From positions 2,989,901 through 3,053,900 of the forward strand of contig NZ_DF967972.1 in the NCBI RefSeq assembly GCF_001050235.1: DNA of 64,000 nucleotides. Reading direction: 5' to 3'. The stretch is from Longilinea arvoryzae (lineage in GTDB: Bacteria > Chloroflexota > Anaerolineae > Anaerolineales > Anaerolineaceae). Shown piece after piece: positions 34,476-42,600 of the stretch. Numbering within the stretch: the stretch's first letter is position 1; each line of letters starts with the position of its first letter. The position numbers were made by a program, and so were the translations under genes. A model generated the notes under the pieces. The model saw only the letters and a program-made list of their open reading frames with translations. It had not been told where the DNA came from and made no database searches.

Positions 34476-34853
34476 TCAGGATTCGGTGGGTAAACTGGTC
34501 TTATGGATCAGACCACAGGCTTCCAGACACTTTTCCAGCTCGGCCGGCGTGCAGGTGTGCCCGGAGGAGCGATCTACGTAATTGCCGTTTCCGTCCGGGA
34601 CGTAGACCACTTCGGTGAGGGTGCGCGGATTGCGCAGACCGGTTTCGACGGGCCTGCCGGAGGCGAGGGCGTCGGCGCGTGCGTCCGCAGGGGAAGCCGC
34701 GCCGGAATAGGCGGAGCCGCGGGAGCTTTTTTGATGGACCTGCGGGGAGCGGGTGGAATGGCCAGAATCACCGCGGCACTCGGGGCCCATGCCGATGGCG
34801 ATGGAAACGGGGTCGTGAAGGACGCGATGACAACGTTTGCAACGGGGTTTCAT
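34476..34853 (-). CDS. Phage zinc-ribbon-like protein (DUF6011-like)
   Basis: A 125-residue protein starting MKPRCKRCHRVLHDPVS, then IGMGPECRG. The C-x2-C plus GxGPxC arrangement is characteristic of small phage/actinobacterial proteins with a DUF6011-type metal-binding start. The middle is low-complexity, and the C-terminal part has a second Cys pair (HTCTPAELEKCLEACG). AAAGGAG lies 6 nt before the ATG. It belongs to the early minus-strand operon. The biochemical role is unknown. Confidence 0.6.
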   Translation of the reverse strand: MKPRCKRCHRVLHDPVSIAIGMGPECRGDSGHSTRSPQVHQKSSRGSAYSGAASPADARADALASGRPVETGLRNPRTLTEVVYVPDGNGNYVDRSSGHTCTPAELEKCLEACGLIHKTSLPTES

Positions 34854-34865
34854 GGGCAGCTCCTT

Positions 34866-35129
34866 TCAGGCGTTGTAGGGGTAGGGGAACTCTTCGCCGC
34901 AGCGGAGGCAGACGCTGACGGTGCGGCTGGTGTCGATGACGTCGCCGGCGGAGAAGAAGACGCTGCCGGTGATAAGGCGAGCACGGCGAGAATGGCGGCA
35001 GGCGAATGGAGCGTGAACGGGGGTGGGTTTGGAGGACGGGCGCAGTTGAACTGCGCGGAAAACGGGGAGTGTGTGCAGAATTTGCACAACCTGGCGGGAT
35101 TGGGTGGCGGTTTGGATTTGGGGTTGCAT
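34866..35129 (-). CDS. Small phage protein with a C-terminal Cys pair
   Basis: An 87-residue protein with basic composition and a C-x2-C near the end (VCLRCGEEFPYPYNA), consistent with half a zinc ribbon. AAGGA lies 6 nt before the ATG, and it sits 12 bp before the DUF6011-like gene and 9 bp after the ribbon-helix-helix gene. An overlapping longer frame on the same strand (34850-35332) is Pro-rich and lacks such support, so this frame is chosen. No family is recognised. Confidence 0.5.
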   Translation of the reverse strand: MQPQIQTATQSRQVVQILHTLPVFRAVQLRPSSKPTPVHAPFACRHSRRARLITGSVFFSAGDVIDTSRTVSVCLRCGEEFPYPYNA

Positions 35130-35138
35130 GGGGGATCC

Positions 35139-35408
35139 TTACTCGGCCTCGGCTGTGGCGGCCGGTTGAGCGGTGGATTGAGTCTCCCCTGCGGGAGTGC
35201 GAAGCGCATCCCCTGCGGAAGTGCGAAGCGCATCTGCGACGGTGACGAGCGAGTTGGGACGGGAATAGCGACGGGCGTATTCCTGGCGAATGAGACCCCG
35301 AATGAATGCGCTCCGATTGTCATAACCATCAACGCTCATCATCTGATCGAGGAACCGAGCGTCCTCAACAGTGAGATTGATGTTTGTTTGAATGAATCCT
35401 TCTGGCAT
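35139..35408 (-). CDS. Ribbon-helix-helix-type DNA-binding protein
   Basis: An 89-residue protein. Residues 6-45 (IQTNINLTVEDARFLDQMM, then NRSAFIRGLIRQEYARR) follow the pattern of Arc/CopG ribbon-helix-helix regulators: one beta strand and two helices. The tail contains a duplicated ADALRT-type segment from a short DNA duplication at about 35196-35238. It is the first gene of the leftward early operon, directly downstream of the repressor-controlled promoter, so it may act as a Cro-like or operon autoregulator. GAGAGG precedes the ATG. Confidence 0.7.
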   Translation of the reverse strand: MPEGFIQTNINLTVEDARFLDQMMSVDGYDNRSAFIRGLIRQEYARRYSRPNSLVTVADALRTSAGDALRTPAGETQSTAQPAATAEAE

Positions 35409-35438
35409 ATGGCCTCTCGTTTCCTGTGGACTATTTAT

Positions 35439-35496
35439 TATTGGCTAAAGACAATTTCAAGTATAGCAATATGTAGTGAATTGTCAATAGCCAATA
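35439..35496. promoter_or_regulatory. Operator pair of the lysogeny switch
   Basis: Two 18-bp inverted sites, 35439-35456 (TATTGGCTAAAGACAATT) and 35479-35496 (AATTGTCAATAGCCAATA), match at 16 of 18 positions. One covers the -35 box and the other the start region of the leftward promoter. A further AGCCAAT half-site lies near 35510. They are presumed targets of the adjacent XRE repressor. Confidence 0.6.
35460..35487 (-). promoter_or_regulatory. Strong leftward early promoter
   Basis: Minus strand TTGACA (35487-35482), 16-nt spacer ending TGC, TATACT (35465-35460): consensus -35 plus extended -10. It drives the ribbon-helix-helix operon and is flanked by the operator pair. Confidence 0.75.
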
Positions 35497-35543
35497 TATC
35501 GTAATCCCAAGCCAATTATCTAAATGCTAAGATTAGTTGTCTT

Positions 35544-35891
35544 ATGGAAACAAAAGATACAAAGTGGCTACGAAAAATAATAAAAAACGCCGGAATAACT
35601 CAAGCAGAGTTATCCCGACGTAGTGGAATATCAGCTACTCATATAACCAAAGTTCTGAATGGTGAAAGAGGGCTAAGCGAACAAGCGATCATTACAATCG
35701 CTAAAGCAGTACAAATCTCTCCAGAGACAGCATTACAAGAGATAGGTCGTCTTCCACAAACAATTCAAGAAGATCCATTTGGGAAAGAGGCCGAATATTT
35801 GATCAGCCTTCTCCCGCAATCCCAAAAAGAAGTAGCCGTAAAGTATTTGCGATTTTTAGTTGAGGATTTTCAACGAGGACAAGGGAAATAG
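35544..35891 (+). CDS. XRE-family repressor (phage CI-like)
   Basis: A 115-residue protein with an N-terminal helix-turn-helix (TQAELSRRSGISATHITKVLNGERG, residues about 19-43) and a short helical C-terminus (QKEVAVKYLRFLVEDF) likely for dimerisation; there is no peptidase domain. It is divergent from the early operon, and the intervening 135 bp hold a strong promoter flanked by inverted sites. That is the layout of a lysogeny repressor. A second, related XRE protein lies at 37665-38015 with the same type of C-terminal helix. Confidence 0.82.
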   Translation: METKDTKWLRKIIKNAGITQAELSRRSGISATHITKVLNGERGLSEQAIITIAKAVQISPETALQEIGRLPQTIQEDPFGKEAEYLISLLPQSQKEVAVKYLRFLVEDFQRGQGK

Positions 35892-36035
35892 GATTATTCA
35901 TCTTTGTGAATGAATAATCTGATCGTGAAACCGAATATATGGATTGATATGCCAAGAAGACAATCTGATTTAGAAATAAAGATGGCCTTTCGGCATTTTA
36001 CTGACAGGTTCATTATTACTCCATTGTAGAATTGC

Positions 36036-36051
36036 TGTTCTATATTACAAC
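36036..36051 (+). repeat. 16-bp upstream box, copy 1
   Basis: TGTTCTATATTACAAC, 46 bp before the zinc-ribbon cargo gene; an identical copy lies at 36818-36833 before the next cargo gene. It may be a shared promoter or operator. Confidence 0.6.
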
Positions 36052-36097
36052 GAAATTCCTAGATACTCACCATTTGTAGAAAACGGAGGGTAACGCA

Positions 36098-36790
36098 ATG
36101 AAAAAATGCCCGTATTGTGCCGAAGAAATACAGGATGCGGCCATTGTATGTCGGTATTGCGGGCGAGACTTGCCAAAGCAAGAAGAAATAATTGCAGCAG
36201 ACCATAAAGATCCAGCGACAATAAGTGATGAACAGCATAAAGCTGAAGATGAAGCGAGGAAGGAAAAAGGAACGCGAATAGCACTGATCATCACATTCTC
36301 CATGATAGGTTTGTTTTTACTTTGGGCATTCATAAAATTGAGCGGCTGGGGTTCTGTATCAAATCCGGTTCAACCTTCGACACCCGAATATCAAGGGCTT
36401 GGTTCGTCAATCAACATATGGGATCAAACTCACAAGAAAGACAGCAATAGTGATGAATATTACTCTCTCTATGACGAAAACCATTTCGCCTTGTCGGATT
36501 ACGAAGGAAAAGTCAACTACCTGGAGATTATATGGGGGGACGATGGCGCTCTGACATTTGAAGAAGCCAAAGCTGAAGCTTTGAAATATATTCCTTCAGA
36601 TAGTCATTTTGAAGAAACATATGTTCCCAAAGAATATCGAGTTGTAGAGAGATATACGAGTAGTTTTCTGGCCCCGCTTTTTGATGATTTGGCATGGCTG
36701 GGATCACCTCCAGGAGAATTCATCATTATTTATCGCAAGTACGATTTTGGGGTTTCATCCGTTGTGATTGCACTGGGAAATAATCCCTAA
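36098..36790 (+). CDS. Zinc-ribbon membrane protein, probable prophage cargo
   Basis: A 230-residue protein with an N-terminal zinc ribbon ([19 protein letters not shown], residues 4-22), a charged linker, one transmembrane helix (about 67-86) and an extracytoplasmic domain of about 140 residues that I do not recognise. The gene is noticeably AT-rich compared with the structural genes and has its own upstream box. Together with its place between repressor and attR, this marks it as cargo rather than a phage assembly gene. Function is unknown; expression from the prophage state is likely. Confidence 0.65.
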   Translation: MKKCPYCAEEIQDAAIVCRYCGRDLPKQEEIIAADHKDPATISDEQHKAEDEARKEKGTRIALIITFSMIGLFLLWAFIKLSGWGSVSNPVQPSTPEYQGLGSSINIWDQTHKKDSNSDEYYSLYDENHFALSDYEGKVNYLEIIWGDDGALTFEEAKAEALKYIPSDSHFEETYVPKEYRVVERYTSSFLAPLFDDLAWLGSPPGEFIIIYRKYDFGVSSVVIALGNNP

Positions 36791-36817
36791 AAGAAATCTT
36801 TCTCAGTATAGAATACA

Positions 36818-36833
36818 TGTTCTATATTACAAC
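36818..36833 (+). repeat. 16-bp upstream box, copy 2
   Basis: Identical to 36036-36051 and similarly placed, 65 bp before the next cargo gene. Confidence 0.6.
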
Positions 36834-36898
36834 AAAATAGCTGGGATTTCAACAGGGATAGAACAAAATTAGAACATAAGGAATGAGCGGCGGAAACA

Positions 36899-37444
36899 AT
36901 GACACCTGAGCAATGGGATTTGATCATCAGCGTTCTCACGGTATTGATTACAGGAGGCACGCTCATCCTTTACCTTCGTGATCGGATGGAAATCTGCCAA
37001 ATCCGCCTTACCCGTGGGGTATCGACCGCATCCGTCAGTAATGGCGCCGGTGGACGGAGGAGTTACGAGGTTCCCGGGTTCGAGATCGTCATTCGAAACC
37101 GAGGGAAAACGTCGATCTATGTTTCATCGGTTTATCTTCGCGGGAAACAGAGCAAAGAGAAAGTGAGCTGTTCCTTCGGCGTAATCCCGATGCGGGCTTC
37201 TCCGAACGCCCCGGTCACTGCATTTTCAAAACGCTATTCGTTTGAAATCGATAGCGGTCGAAGCGTGAAAAGCGACTTTCCGGCTTATAACGCAATTGGC
37301 GAATTGAAGCTCCAGGATCAAGAGAAGGCGTCGCTTTTTGTCGTGGTCGAACTTGAGAGCGGCAAGCTAATTCGTTCGAGATCGCTCACGATCCGACCAA
37401 AAGAAGTAGAAGCCGCGCCACCGCCAGAAGAAAGGACAAAATAA
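36899..37444 (+). CDS. Membrane-anchored protein of unknown function, probable prophage cargo
   Basis: A 181-residue protein with an N-terminal transmembrane helix (about residues 8-26, IISVLTVLITGGTLILYL) and a predicted beta-rich cytoplasmic or external domain (EVPGFEIVIRNRGKTSIYVSSVYL onward). It ends in a Pro/Glu-rich tail. It has a 16-bp upstream box in common with the preceding cargo gene, suggesting co-regulation. I do not recognise the family. Location in the lysogeny-module half of the element suggests a role in the host (for example superinfection exclusion), but this is only positional inference. Confidence 0.55.
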   Translation: MTPEQWDLIISVLTVLITGGTLILYLRDRMEICQIRLTRGVSTASVSNGAGGRRSYEVPGFEIVIRNRGKTSIYVSSVYLRGKQSKEKVSCSFGVIPMRASPNAPVTAFSKRYSFEIDSGRSVKSDFPAYNAIGELKLQDQEKASLFVVVELESGKLIRSRSLTIRPKEVEAAPPPEERTK

Positions 37445-37664
37445 GGCCGATCAAAACGAAGTCGATTTCAGGTTTATCTCTTTTCTTTGACACTGAAACA
37501 TCCTTTCGATGTGGATTGATAGTGGCAATAAGTCTTGTTTATTCCCACTTTAACAGGGTTGTTCAAAGGATGCAAACGACTCATTTATCATAGCGCGCGG
37601 TAACGTGCCTCCAGGCACGAGTTAAAGTTCTGACAGGAACGGTCTAATATGCAAAAATGTTCTT

Positions 37665-38015
37665 GTGAGAAACGCCACCGCCGAACAAATCGACATTTTC
37701 AACCGCTGGCTGAGCGAAGAGCTGGCCATGCGCGGCTGGAGCGATTTCGAGCTGTCGCGGCGGGCGAAGATCACGCACGCGGTGCTGAGCCACGCCCGGA
37801 TGGGGACGCTGCCGAAGTGGGAAGCCTGCGTGGCGATCGCCGCGGCGCTGGGGATGCCGGCGGAGGTGGTGTTCCGGAAGGCGGGGTTGCTGCCATCGGA
37901 TCCACGCGAAGACCTGGTCAAGGCGGAGATGGATGCACTATATGGGGAGGCGTCAAAGGAGACGCGATTGGAGATTTTGAGATACGTCCGGTATTTGGTG
38001 AGGTTTTGCAAATGA
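37665..38015 (+). CDS. Second XRE-type helix-turn-helix protein
   Basis: A 116-residue protein with a GTG start (MRNATAEQIDIFNRW). The helix-turn-helix lies near FELSRRAKITHAVLSHARMG. The C-terminal helix (RLEILRYVRYLVRFC) resembles that of the repressor at 35544, so the two are probably distant paralogues. The recognition helix differs, implying a different operator. The TCACG/CGTGA box array begins 57 bp after its stop and is the obvious candidate target. No clear Shine-Dalgarno supports the exact start. GC content is higher than in the neighbouring cargo genes. Confidence 0.65.
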   Translation: MRNATAEQIDIFNRWLSEELAMRGWSDFELSRRAKITHAVLSHARMGTLPKWEACVAIAAALGMPAEVVFRKAGLLPSDPREDLVKAEMDALYGEASKETRLEILRYVRYLVRFCK

Positions 38016-38072
38016 CGGAATTTTCGTCATCCTTATTTATATATATATTAATTAACTCTGCTCTGCTCTGTC

Positions 38073-38373
38073 TCACGAAACGTGACAGGTGATGTCACGA
38101 AGTGGTCACGATTGATGTCACGTTTCGTGACATTTGCGTGACATTTTCGGGAAAAAGGCTCAAAAACGCAGGTATATGCGCAACTTTTGAGGAGAAAATC
38201 GATCCGGTTGGTTTGGGGAAGGAGAAAATTTGAACATAGAACAAATGTTACTATCAGATTTTTGGGTGCGATTTTGCGATTTTTGCGCACGTGTGAAAAC
38301 AGCGTGACACCATCGTGACCAAAACGTGACATATTATGTCACGGAAATGTCACGAAACGTGACCAGAGCGTGA
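38073..38373. repeat. Array of fourteen TCACG/CGTGA boxes in two clusters
   Basis: Boxes start at 38073, 38081, 38095, 38106, 38118, 38126, 38137, then 38303, 38314, 38325, 38339, 38350, 38358, 38369. Many extend to TGTCACG or CGTGACA. Both clusters contain the dyad TCACG-AAA-CGTGA or its inverse. Seven boxes per cluster are separated by 160 bp of AT-rich sequence. The rest of the 573-bp gap before attR shows no gene. It could be an operator, replication or partition site, or excision complex. Confidence 0.7.
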
Positions 38374-38531
38374 CATGCAACCAGGAGTGCATCTAAATGT
38401 TAAAGAAAGTTTTGAGCTTCGTCTTTAATACTTAAAAAATGTGCCCAGAGGAACACACGAGTATTGTGGGCTAAACCCCGAACTGGAAGAGACTAACATC
38501 GAGTATTCCCCATGACAAACCCATCGGTAAA

Positions 38532-38559
38532 AACCTGCCCTAAAAACAAAGGTTATTAT
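38532..38559. promoter_or_regulatory. Candidate integrase arm-type sites beside attR
   Basis: AACCTGCCC (38532-38540) is the inverse of GGGCAGGTT found beside attL (20935-20943). AGGTTATTAT (38550-38559) matches the attL-side AGGTTATTA. Position 30-57 bp from the core is suitable for arm sites. Confidence 0.45.
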
Positions 38560-38588
38560 TTCGCGGTTGAGCGGACATTTTGTGTTGT

Positions 38589-38646
38589 CTTCCCAAGTTA
38601 CCATCCGTGGGTTCGAATCCCATCACCCGCTCCACCAAGCAGAGAA
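38589..38646 (+). repeat. attR: 58-bp direct repeat of the tRNA-Gly 3' half
   Basis: Exact copy of 20864-20921. It lacks the 5' half and a promoter, so it is not a tRNA gene. It marks the right end of the element. Confidence 0.95.
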
Positions 38647-38670
38647 TCGCCTTTCCGGCGGTTCTCTTAA
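38641..38670 (+). terminator. Original tRNA-Gly terminator, displaced by the element
   Basis: Eleven-base-pair stem (38641-38651 with 38657-38667, one T-G pair) begins in the last bases of attR. In the empty chromosome it would stand 7 bp after the tRNA CCA end, so integration separated the tRNA from its terminator. Confidence 0.6.
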
Positions 38671-38732
38671 ATTATGGAAACTGGGCTTGCTTTTTTCTCT
38701 TTACAGTATTGCAAGGACAGCTATTTGACGTG

Positions 38733-38762
38733 AGACTTCCCTTTATAATAACAAGGAAGTCT
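38733..38762 (+). promoter_or_regulatory. TATAAT flanked by an inverted repeat before the sensory operon
   Basis: AGACTTCC (38733-38740) and GGAAGTCT (38755-38762) enclose TATAAT (38744-38749). The -35 box is unclear (TTGACG is only 13 bp away). The dyad across the -10 region could be an operator controlling the sensory cluster. Confidence 0.45.
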
Positions 38763-38820
38763 TACTAGATACCCCCATGTATTAAGCCCGGGGAAAGTAC
38801 GGGGAGAATTAATTTAACCT

Positions 38821-39207
38821 ATGTCCGATAAAAAAATGATTTTGCACATCGAAGATAATTTCGAAAACCGGATGTTGGTTCGGCGTTTACTGGCGGCCGA
38901 AGGATACCAGGTGATAGAAGCTGAAGAGGCCTTCCAGGCGTTGGACATTCTAAAAACAAAAATTCCGGATTTGATATTGATGGACATCAATATGCCGGAT
39001 ATGGATGGATATACCCTCACCAACACCATCAAATCCATGCCCGGGTTGAGCGAGATACCCATCATCGCCATCACCGCGAATGTCATGAAAGGCGATCGTG
39101 AAAAGACGCTCAAAGCCGGCTGCGACGGTTATATCGAAAAGCCAATCGATGTCGATCGTTTTCCAGATCAAGTTGCACATTTCTTGCAACAATCCAAAAC
39201 CCTGTAA
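38821..39207 (+). CDS. Single-domain response regulator (CheY-like receiver)
   Basis: A 128-residue stand-alone receiver. The acidic start is HIEDNFENRMLVRRLL, the phospho-acceptor Asp lies in DLILMDINMPDMDGY, the Thr in PIIAITANVM and the Lys in GYIEKPIDVDRF. There is no output domain, so it would relay phosphate or bind a partner. It is the first gene of the long sensory operon and is followed by a second receiver. Its final segment (DVDRFPDQVAHFL) is closely similar to that of the next receiver, suggesting duplication. Confidence 0.93.
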   Translation: MSDKKMILHIEDNFENRMLVRRLLAAEGYQVIEAEEAFQALDILKTKIPDLILMDINMPDMDGYTLTNTIKSMPGLSEIPIIAITANVMKGDREKTLKAGCDGYIEKPIDVDRFPDQVAHFLQQSKTL

Positions 39208-39220
39208 TTAGAGATGCTCA

Positions 39221-39655
39221 ATGGCGCCTGAATCATCCAATGTCGAAGGGAAGATCAACCCCGCGGAAATCATTGTACTGGTGGTTGAGGATAATGTTTC
39301 AAATTTCGTTCTCATCGCCCGTATGCTAGGGTTTCTTGGCATCCATTGCGAGTGGAAAACCTCCGGATATGAAGTCGTCGAATATGCCGACACACTTCCA
39401 CGCGTCGATCTGGTGCTCATGGACATCCGCCTGCCATATGAAGATGGATATGGTGCCTTACGCAAGCTTCGCCAATCACCGAAACTGCGGAATGTCCCGG
39501 TCATAGCCGTCACAGCAGAGGCCAGCGTGGAGCAGGTCAATAAAGCCAAGGCATCCGGATTCGATGGCTTTCTGGGTAAACCGCTCGATCCGGATCGTTT
39601 TCCCGATCAAATTCAGCGCATTCTGGCCGGAGAAGCAGTCTGGGAAATGAGTTAA
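39221..39655 (+). CDS. Single-domain response regulator (CheY-like receiver)
   Basis: A 144-residue receiver with a 15-residue N-terminal extension. The acidic residues are in VLVVEDNVSNFVLIARML, the Asp in DLVLMDIRLPYEDGYGALR, the Thr-equivalent in VIAVTAEASVEQ and the Lys in GFLGKPLDPDRFPDQI. It lies 13 bp after the first receiver and 10 bp before a giant membrane sensor. It has no DNA-binding output. It is likely a phosphate relay or sink for the hybrid kinase encoded further downstream in the same unit. Confidence 0.93.
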   Translation: MAPESSNVEGKINPAEIIVLVVEDNVSNFVLIARMLGFLGIHCEWKTSGYEVVEYADTLPRVDLVLMDIRLPYEDGYGALRKLRQSPKLRNVPVIAVTAEASVEQVNKAKASGFDGFLGKPLDPDRFPDQIQRILAGEAVWEMS

Positions 39656-39665
39656 GGAGATCTGC

Positions 39666-42600
39666 ATGACGGTGATGGCCTCCCCTTCCAAGGATCAACC
39701 CCGCACGCAATTCAAAAGAAGCCTTGCACGGCGGACCGTCGCTCAGCTTCTATTTTTGACAGTCATCCCCTTTCTGCTCATGGCCGGATTTTCCATGTTC
39801 CGGCTACGCGCGCAGTTGGAACAGCAGATCACTGCTCAGGTCCTCTCGATGTCCAATTATTACACCGAGCAGCTCACTGACCTTGTTCAAAGCCGGGGTG
39901 ACTCATTAAGTGAATTGATCAATGATTCGAAAATCAGCGCCAACCTGCCAACCGTAATCACCTCCAAAGCCAGAGATTCAAAATATTTTACAGCCCGCTA
40001 TTCAATCCAGGGTGATTTTTACAATTACACGGGTGCCGCAGATGACCAGGAATTCGACCAATTGGTTGTTCTCCGGTCGGATGGTAGTGTTGCTTTTTCC
40101 ACGGCCCGAACCTGGGAAAATCAAAATTTTGGCGAATATTCATTTTTGGCGCCGTTCATGGATAAAGACAGCGCCCAACTGGTCTATAATCCGCAGCCCT
40201 TATATTCGGATCAATTCGTCATGATCACATCGCGCATCATCCGCGATGAAAAAGGCCAGCATATCGGGACCATTTTTGGTACGACTCTGACCTCGATGCC
40301 GATTTCACTGTTAAATTATGCGGAGACCTTGCTGCCATCCGCACGTTCCTTTTATTACACGTACGATAAGAATTTGATCGGCTTCGAAACCGGAACCAAG
40401 AATATTGCCGATTTAAAAATCAACAATGGCCAACGCAATATCATCGAAAGTCTGATCGCCCAGGGAAGCGATAAATTACACGTCGTTCAATCGATGGTTA
40501 TCGGAAAAGAAACTTTTTCACTGGCAAAACAGGTGAAAGAGCTGAATACTTATTTCATTCTGTCCATTCCGACCGAGACCATCTTTTCACAAATTCAAGT
40601 TTTTAGTCCAACCACTATTCTTATTTTCTTTCTGGCCACGGTGTTGATCGGTTTGGCAATTTATTTTGGCGCCAACCAGATCGTGCGCCCTCTCGAAAAG
40701 CTCTCTGCCATTTCGCAGCAATTTTCCCGCGGGGATTGGTCTCAACGCGCGAATGTCAATCGAAATGATGAATTGGGGCTATTGTCCTTTTCGTTCAATC
40801 AGATGGCGGATAATTTACAGGATCTCTATCGTTCGCTGGAAGCGAAAGTCGAACAACGCTCTCACCAGTTACGCATGGCTTCTGAAGTTGCCCTGTTGGC
40901 GACTTCCGGGACCAGCCGGGATGATATGATCCGCCAAACGGTGGACCTGCTGAAAGATCGGTTTGGATATTTCTACTCGGCCATTTATTTGCTGGATGAA
41001 ACAGGTGATACCGCCACCCTGCGAGCGGCTTCGACCACCGATAAGACATTTCAGATGGCGAGCAATCTGCGCGTCTTGGTTGGATCGCATTCGGTCATCG
41101 GCCAGGTATCCGTATCGCGAACGCCAATGATCGTATCGAATCTGAATGAAGAACGCGTCTTTAAGCAGGCCGATAGCGTCATGGCGAATTCCATGTCCGA
41201 AATCACCGTTCCGATGATCCTTGGCAACGATCTGCTCGGTATCATCGATGTTCAAAGCGATAGTCTCAACGCGTTCGATTCGGATACTTTGACCGTTCTG
41301 GAAACATTGGCGAACCAGCTGGCAACCGGCTTGCGCAACGTCTTGCTGGTCGAATCCTCACAGGTCAACCTGGAAGAAACGGCCATGCTTTACCGGTCCA
41401 GCCGGCAGATCACGCAATCCAAGAACGAAACCGAAGTCGTCCAGATTTTGACCGAATCGCTTAGCAAAACGCACCTCCTGGCAATGGTGCTTTCGGTCGA
41501 AGCAGACAACCTCAAAGTCATCTCGTTTTCCGATCCCAAGACATCGATTGTCGACGTATCGCTTCAGGGAATCAGCCTGCCGCTGCAGCGCGGCGCGACC
41601 TACCTCACTGAAGATACAATTCTGATTATCGACGACCTGCAAAAACCCGGCGATTTTGAAAACCTGACCGCCTTCCTGGCCCGCCGGGGGTGCCTGTCCG
41701 TGGCCCTGATCCCGGTTTTGGAAAATGGTTTGCCGTCGAAATTGATTGCCCTGGGTACGCGCGAAAGCACGCCCCTCACGTCCTCCCGCCTGCAACCAAT
41801 CGCCAGTCTGGCTGAAGTCGCCAGCACTTCTCTGGATCGTTTTGCCGTATTGGAAACGCTCCAGGAACGCTTGAATGAACTCCAAACCCTGGATTATGTT
41901 GGCCAGGCTGTTTCAGCGGAAACCGACACAAACCAACTTTGTAGGATCTTGTATGAGATTGTTACAGATCAGATGGGCGCCGACCTCGATTTCGAAGTGG
42001 CCATTTACGATGCGAAGACCGATCAGGTCGATATCCCATACCAGGTCAATGACGGCAAGCTGATTCCGGCATCCTCCTTCCCAATTGGCGAAGGATTGAT
42101 TTCCTTCATACTGAACAATCGGAAACCGCTGCTGTTGAATAAGGATGCTGAAGAAAGAATCCAATCGCTGGGTATCCAGGGGACTGACCCGATGCCCAGG
42201 TCGTGGTTGGGGATTCCGCTGATTGTCGCCGGCAACATGGTTGGCGCCATTGTGCTCCAGGACCTGGAAAAGGAAAATCGGTTCGATCAGGCCGATCTCA
42301 ACCTGCTCAATACCATCGCGCCGCAATTTTCCTCGGCGCTCCGCAACGCCCAATTGATTGCCGATATTGCCGATATCACAAGCGCTTATACCCAGGAACA
42401 TTACCTGTTCGAGACGCTGCTTTCGAATATCTCTGACCGGATTTCATTCAAAGACAAAGACCTGCATTACATGCGCGTCAGTTATTCGATGGCGCGTGAT
42501 TTCGGGTATCGAAGATCCGATGATTTTACGGGCAAGAACGATATCCAGGTCATGGGTGAAGAACTGGGCATCGCATCGATGGAGCAGGAAAAACAGATCC

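Larger units (their letters stand above)
20864..38646 (+). mobile_element. Prophage-like integrated element of 17.7 kb in tRNA-Gly(CCC), tail genes absent
   Basis: Bounded by the 58-bp att repeats. From the left it holds integrase, lysis genes, terminase, portal, MuF head protein, scaffold, decoration and major capsid. An IS3 element follows, then a minus-strand early operon, an XRE repressor, two cargo genes, a second XRE gene and a box array. No tail, tape-measure, baseplate, replication or excisionase gene is recognised. It is too short for an ordinary tailed phage. Either the tail module was lost next to the IS, or the element is a capsid-making satellite that borrows tails. The IS at the end of the late operon makes loss the simpler reading, but neither is proven. 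Confidence 0.9.

Noticed and set aside
38073..38373. Repeat array considered as a CRISPR array
   Set aside because: Units are 5-7 bp in both orientations with irregular spacing; there are no 25-40-bp repeats or unique spacers and no cas genes.
38589..38646. Second tRNA-Gly gene at attR
   Set aside because: Only the 3' half is present, with no acceptor 5' strand, D arm or promoter; it is the attachment-site copy.
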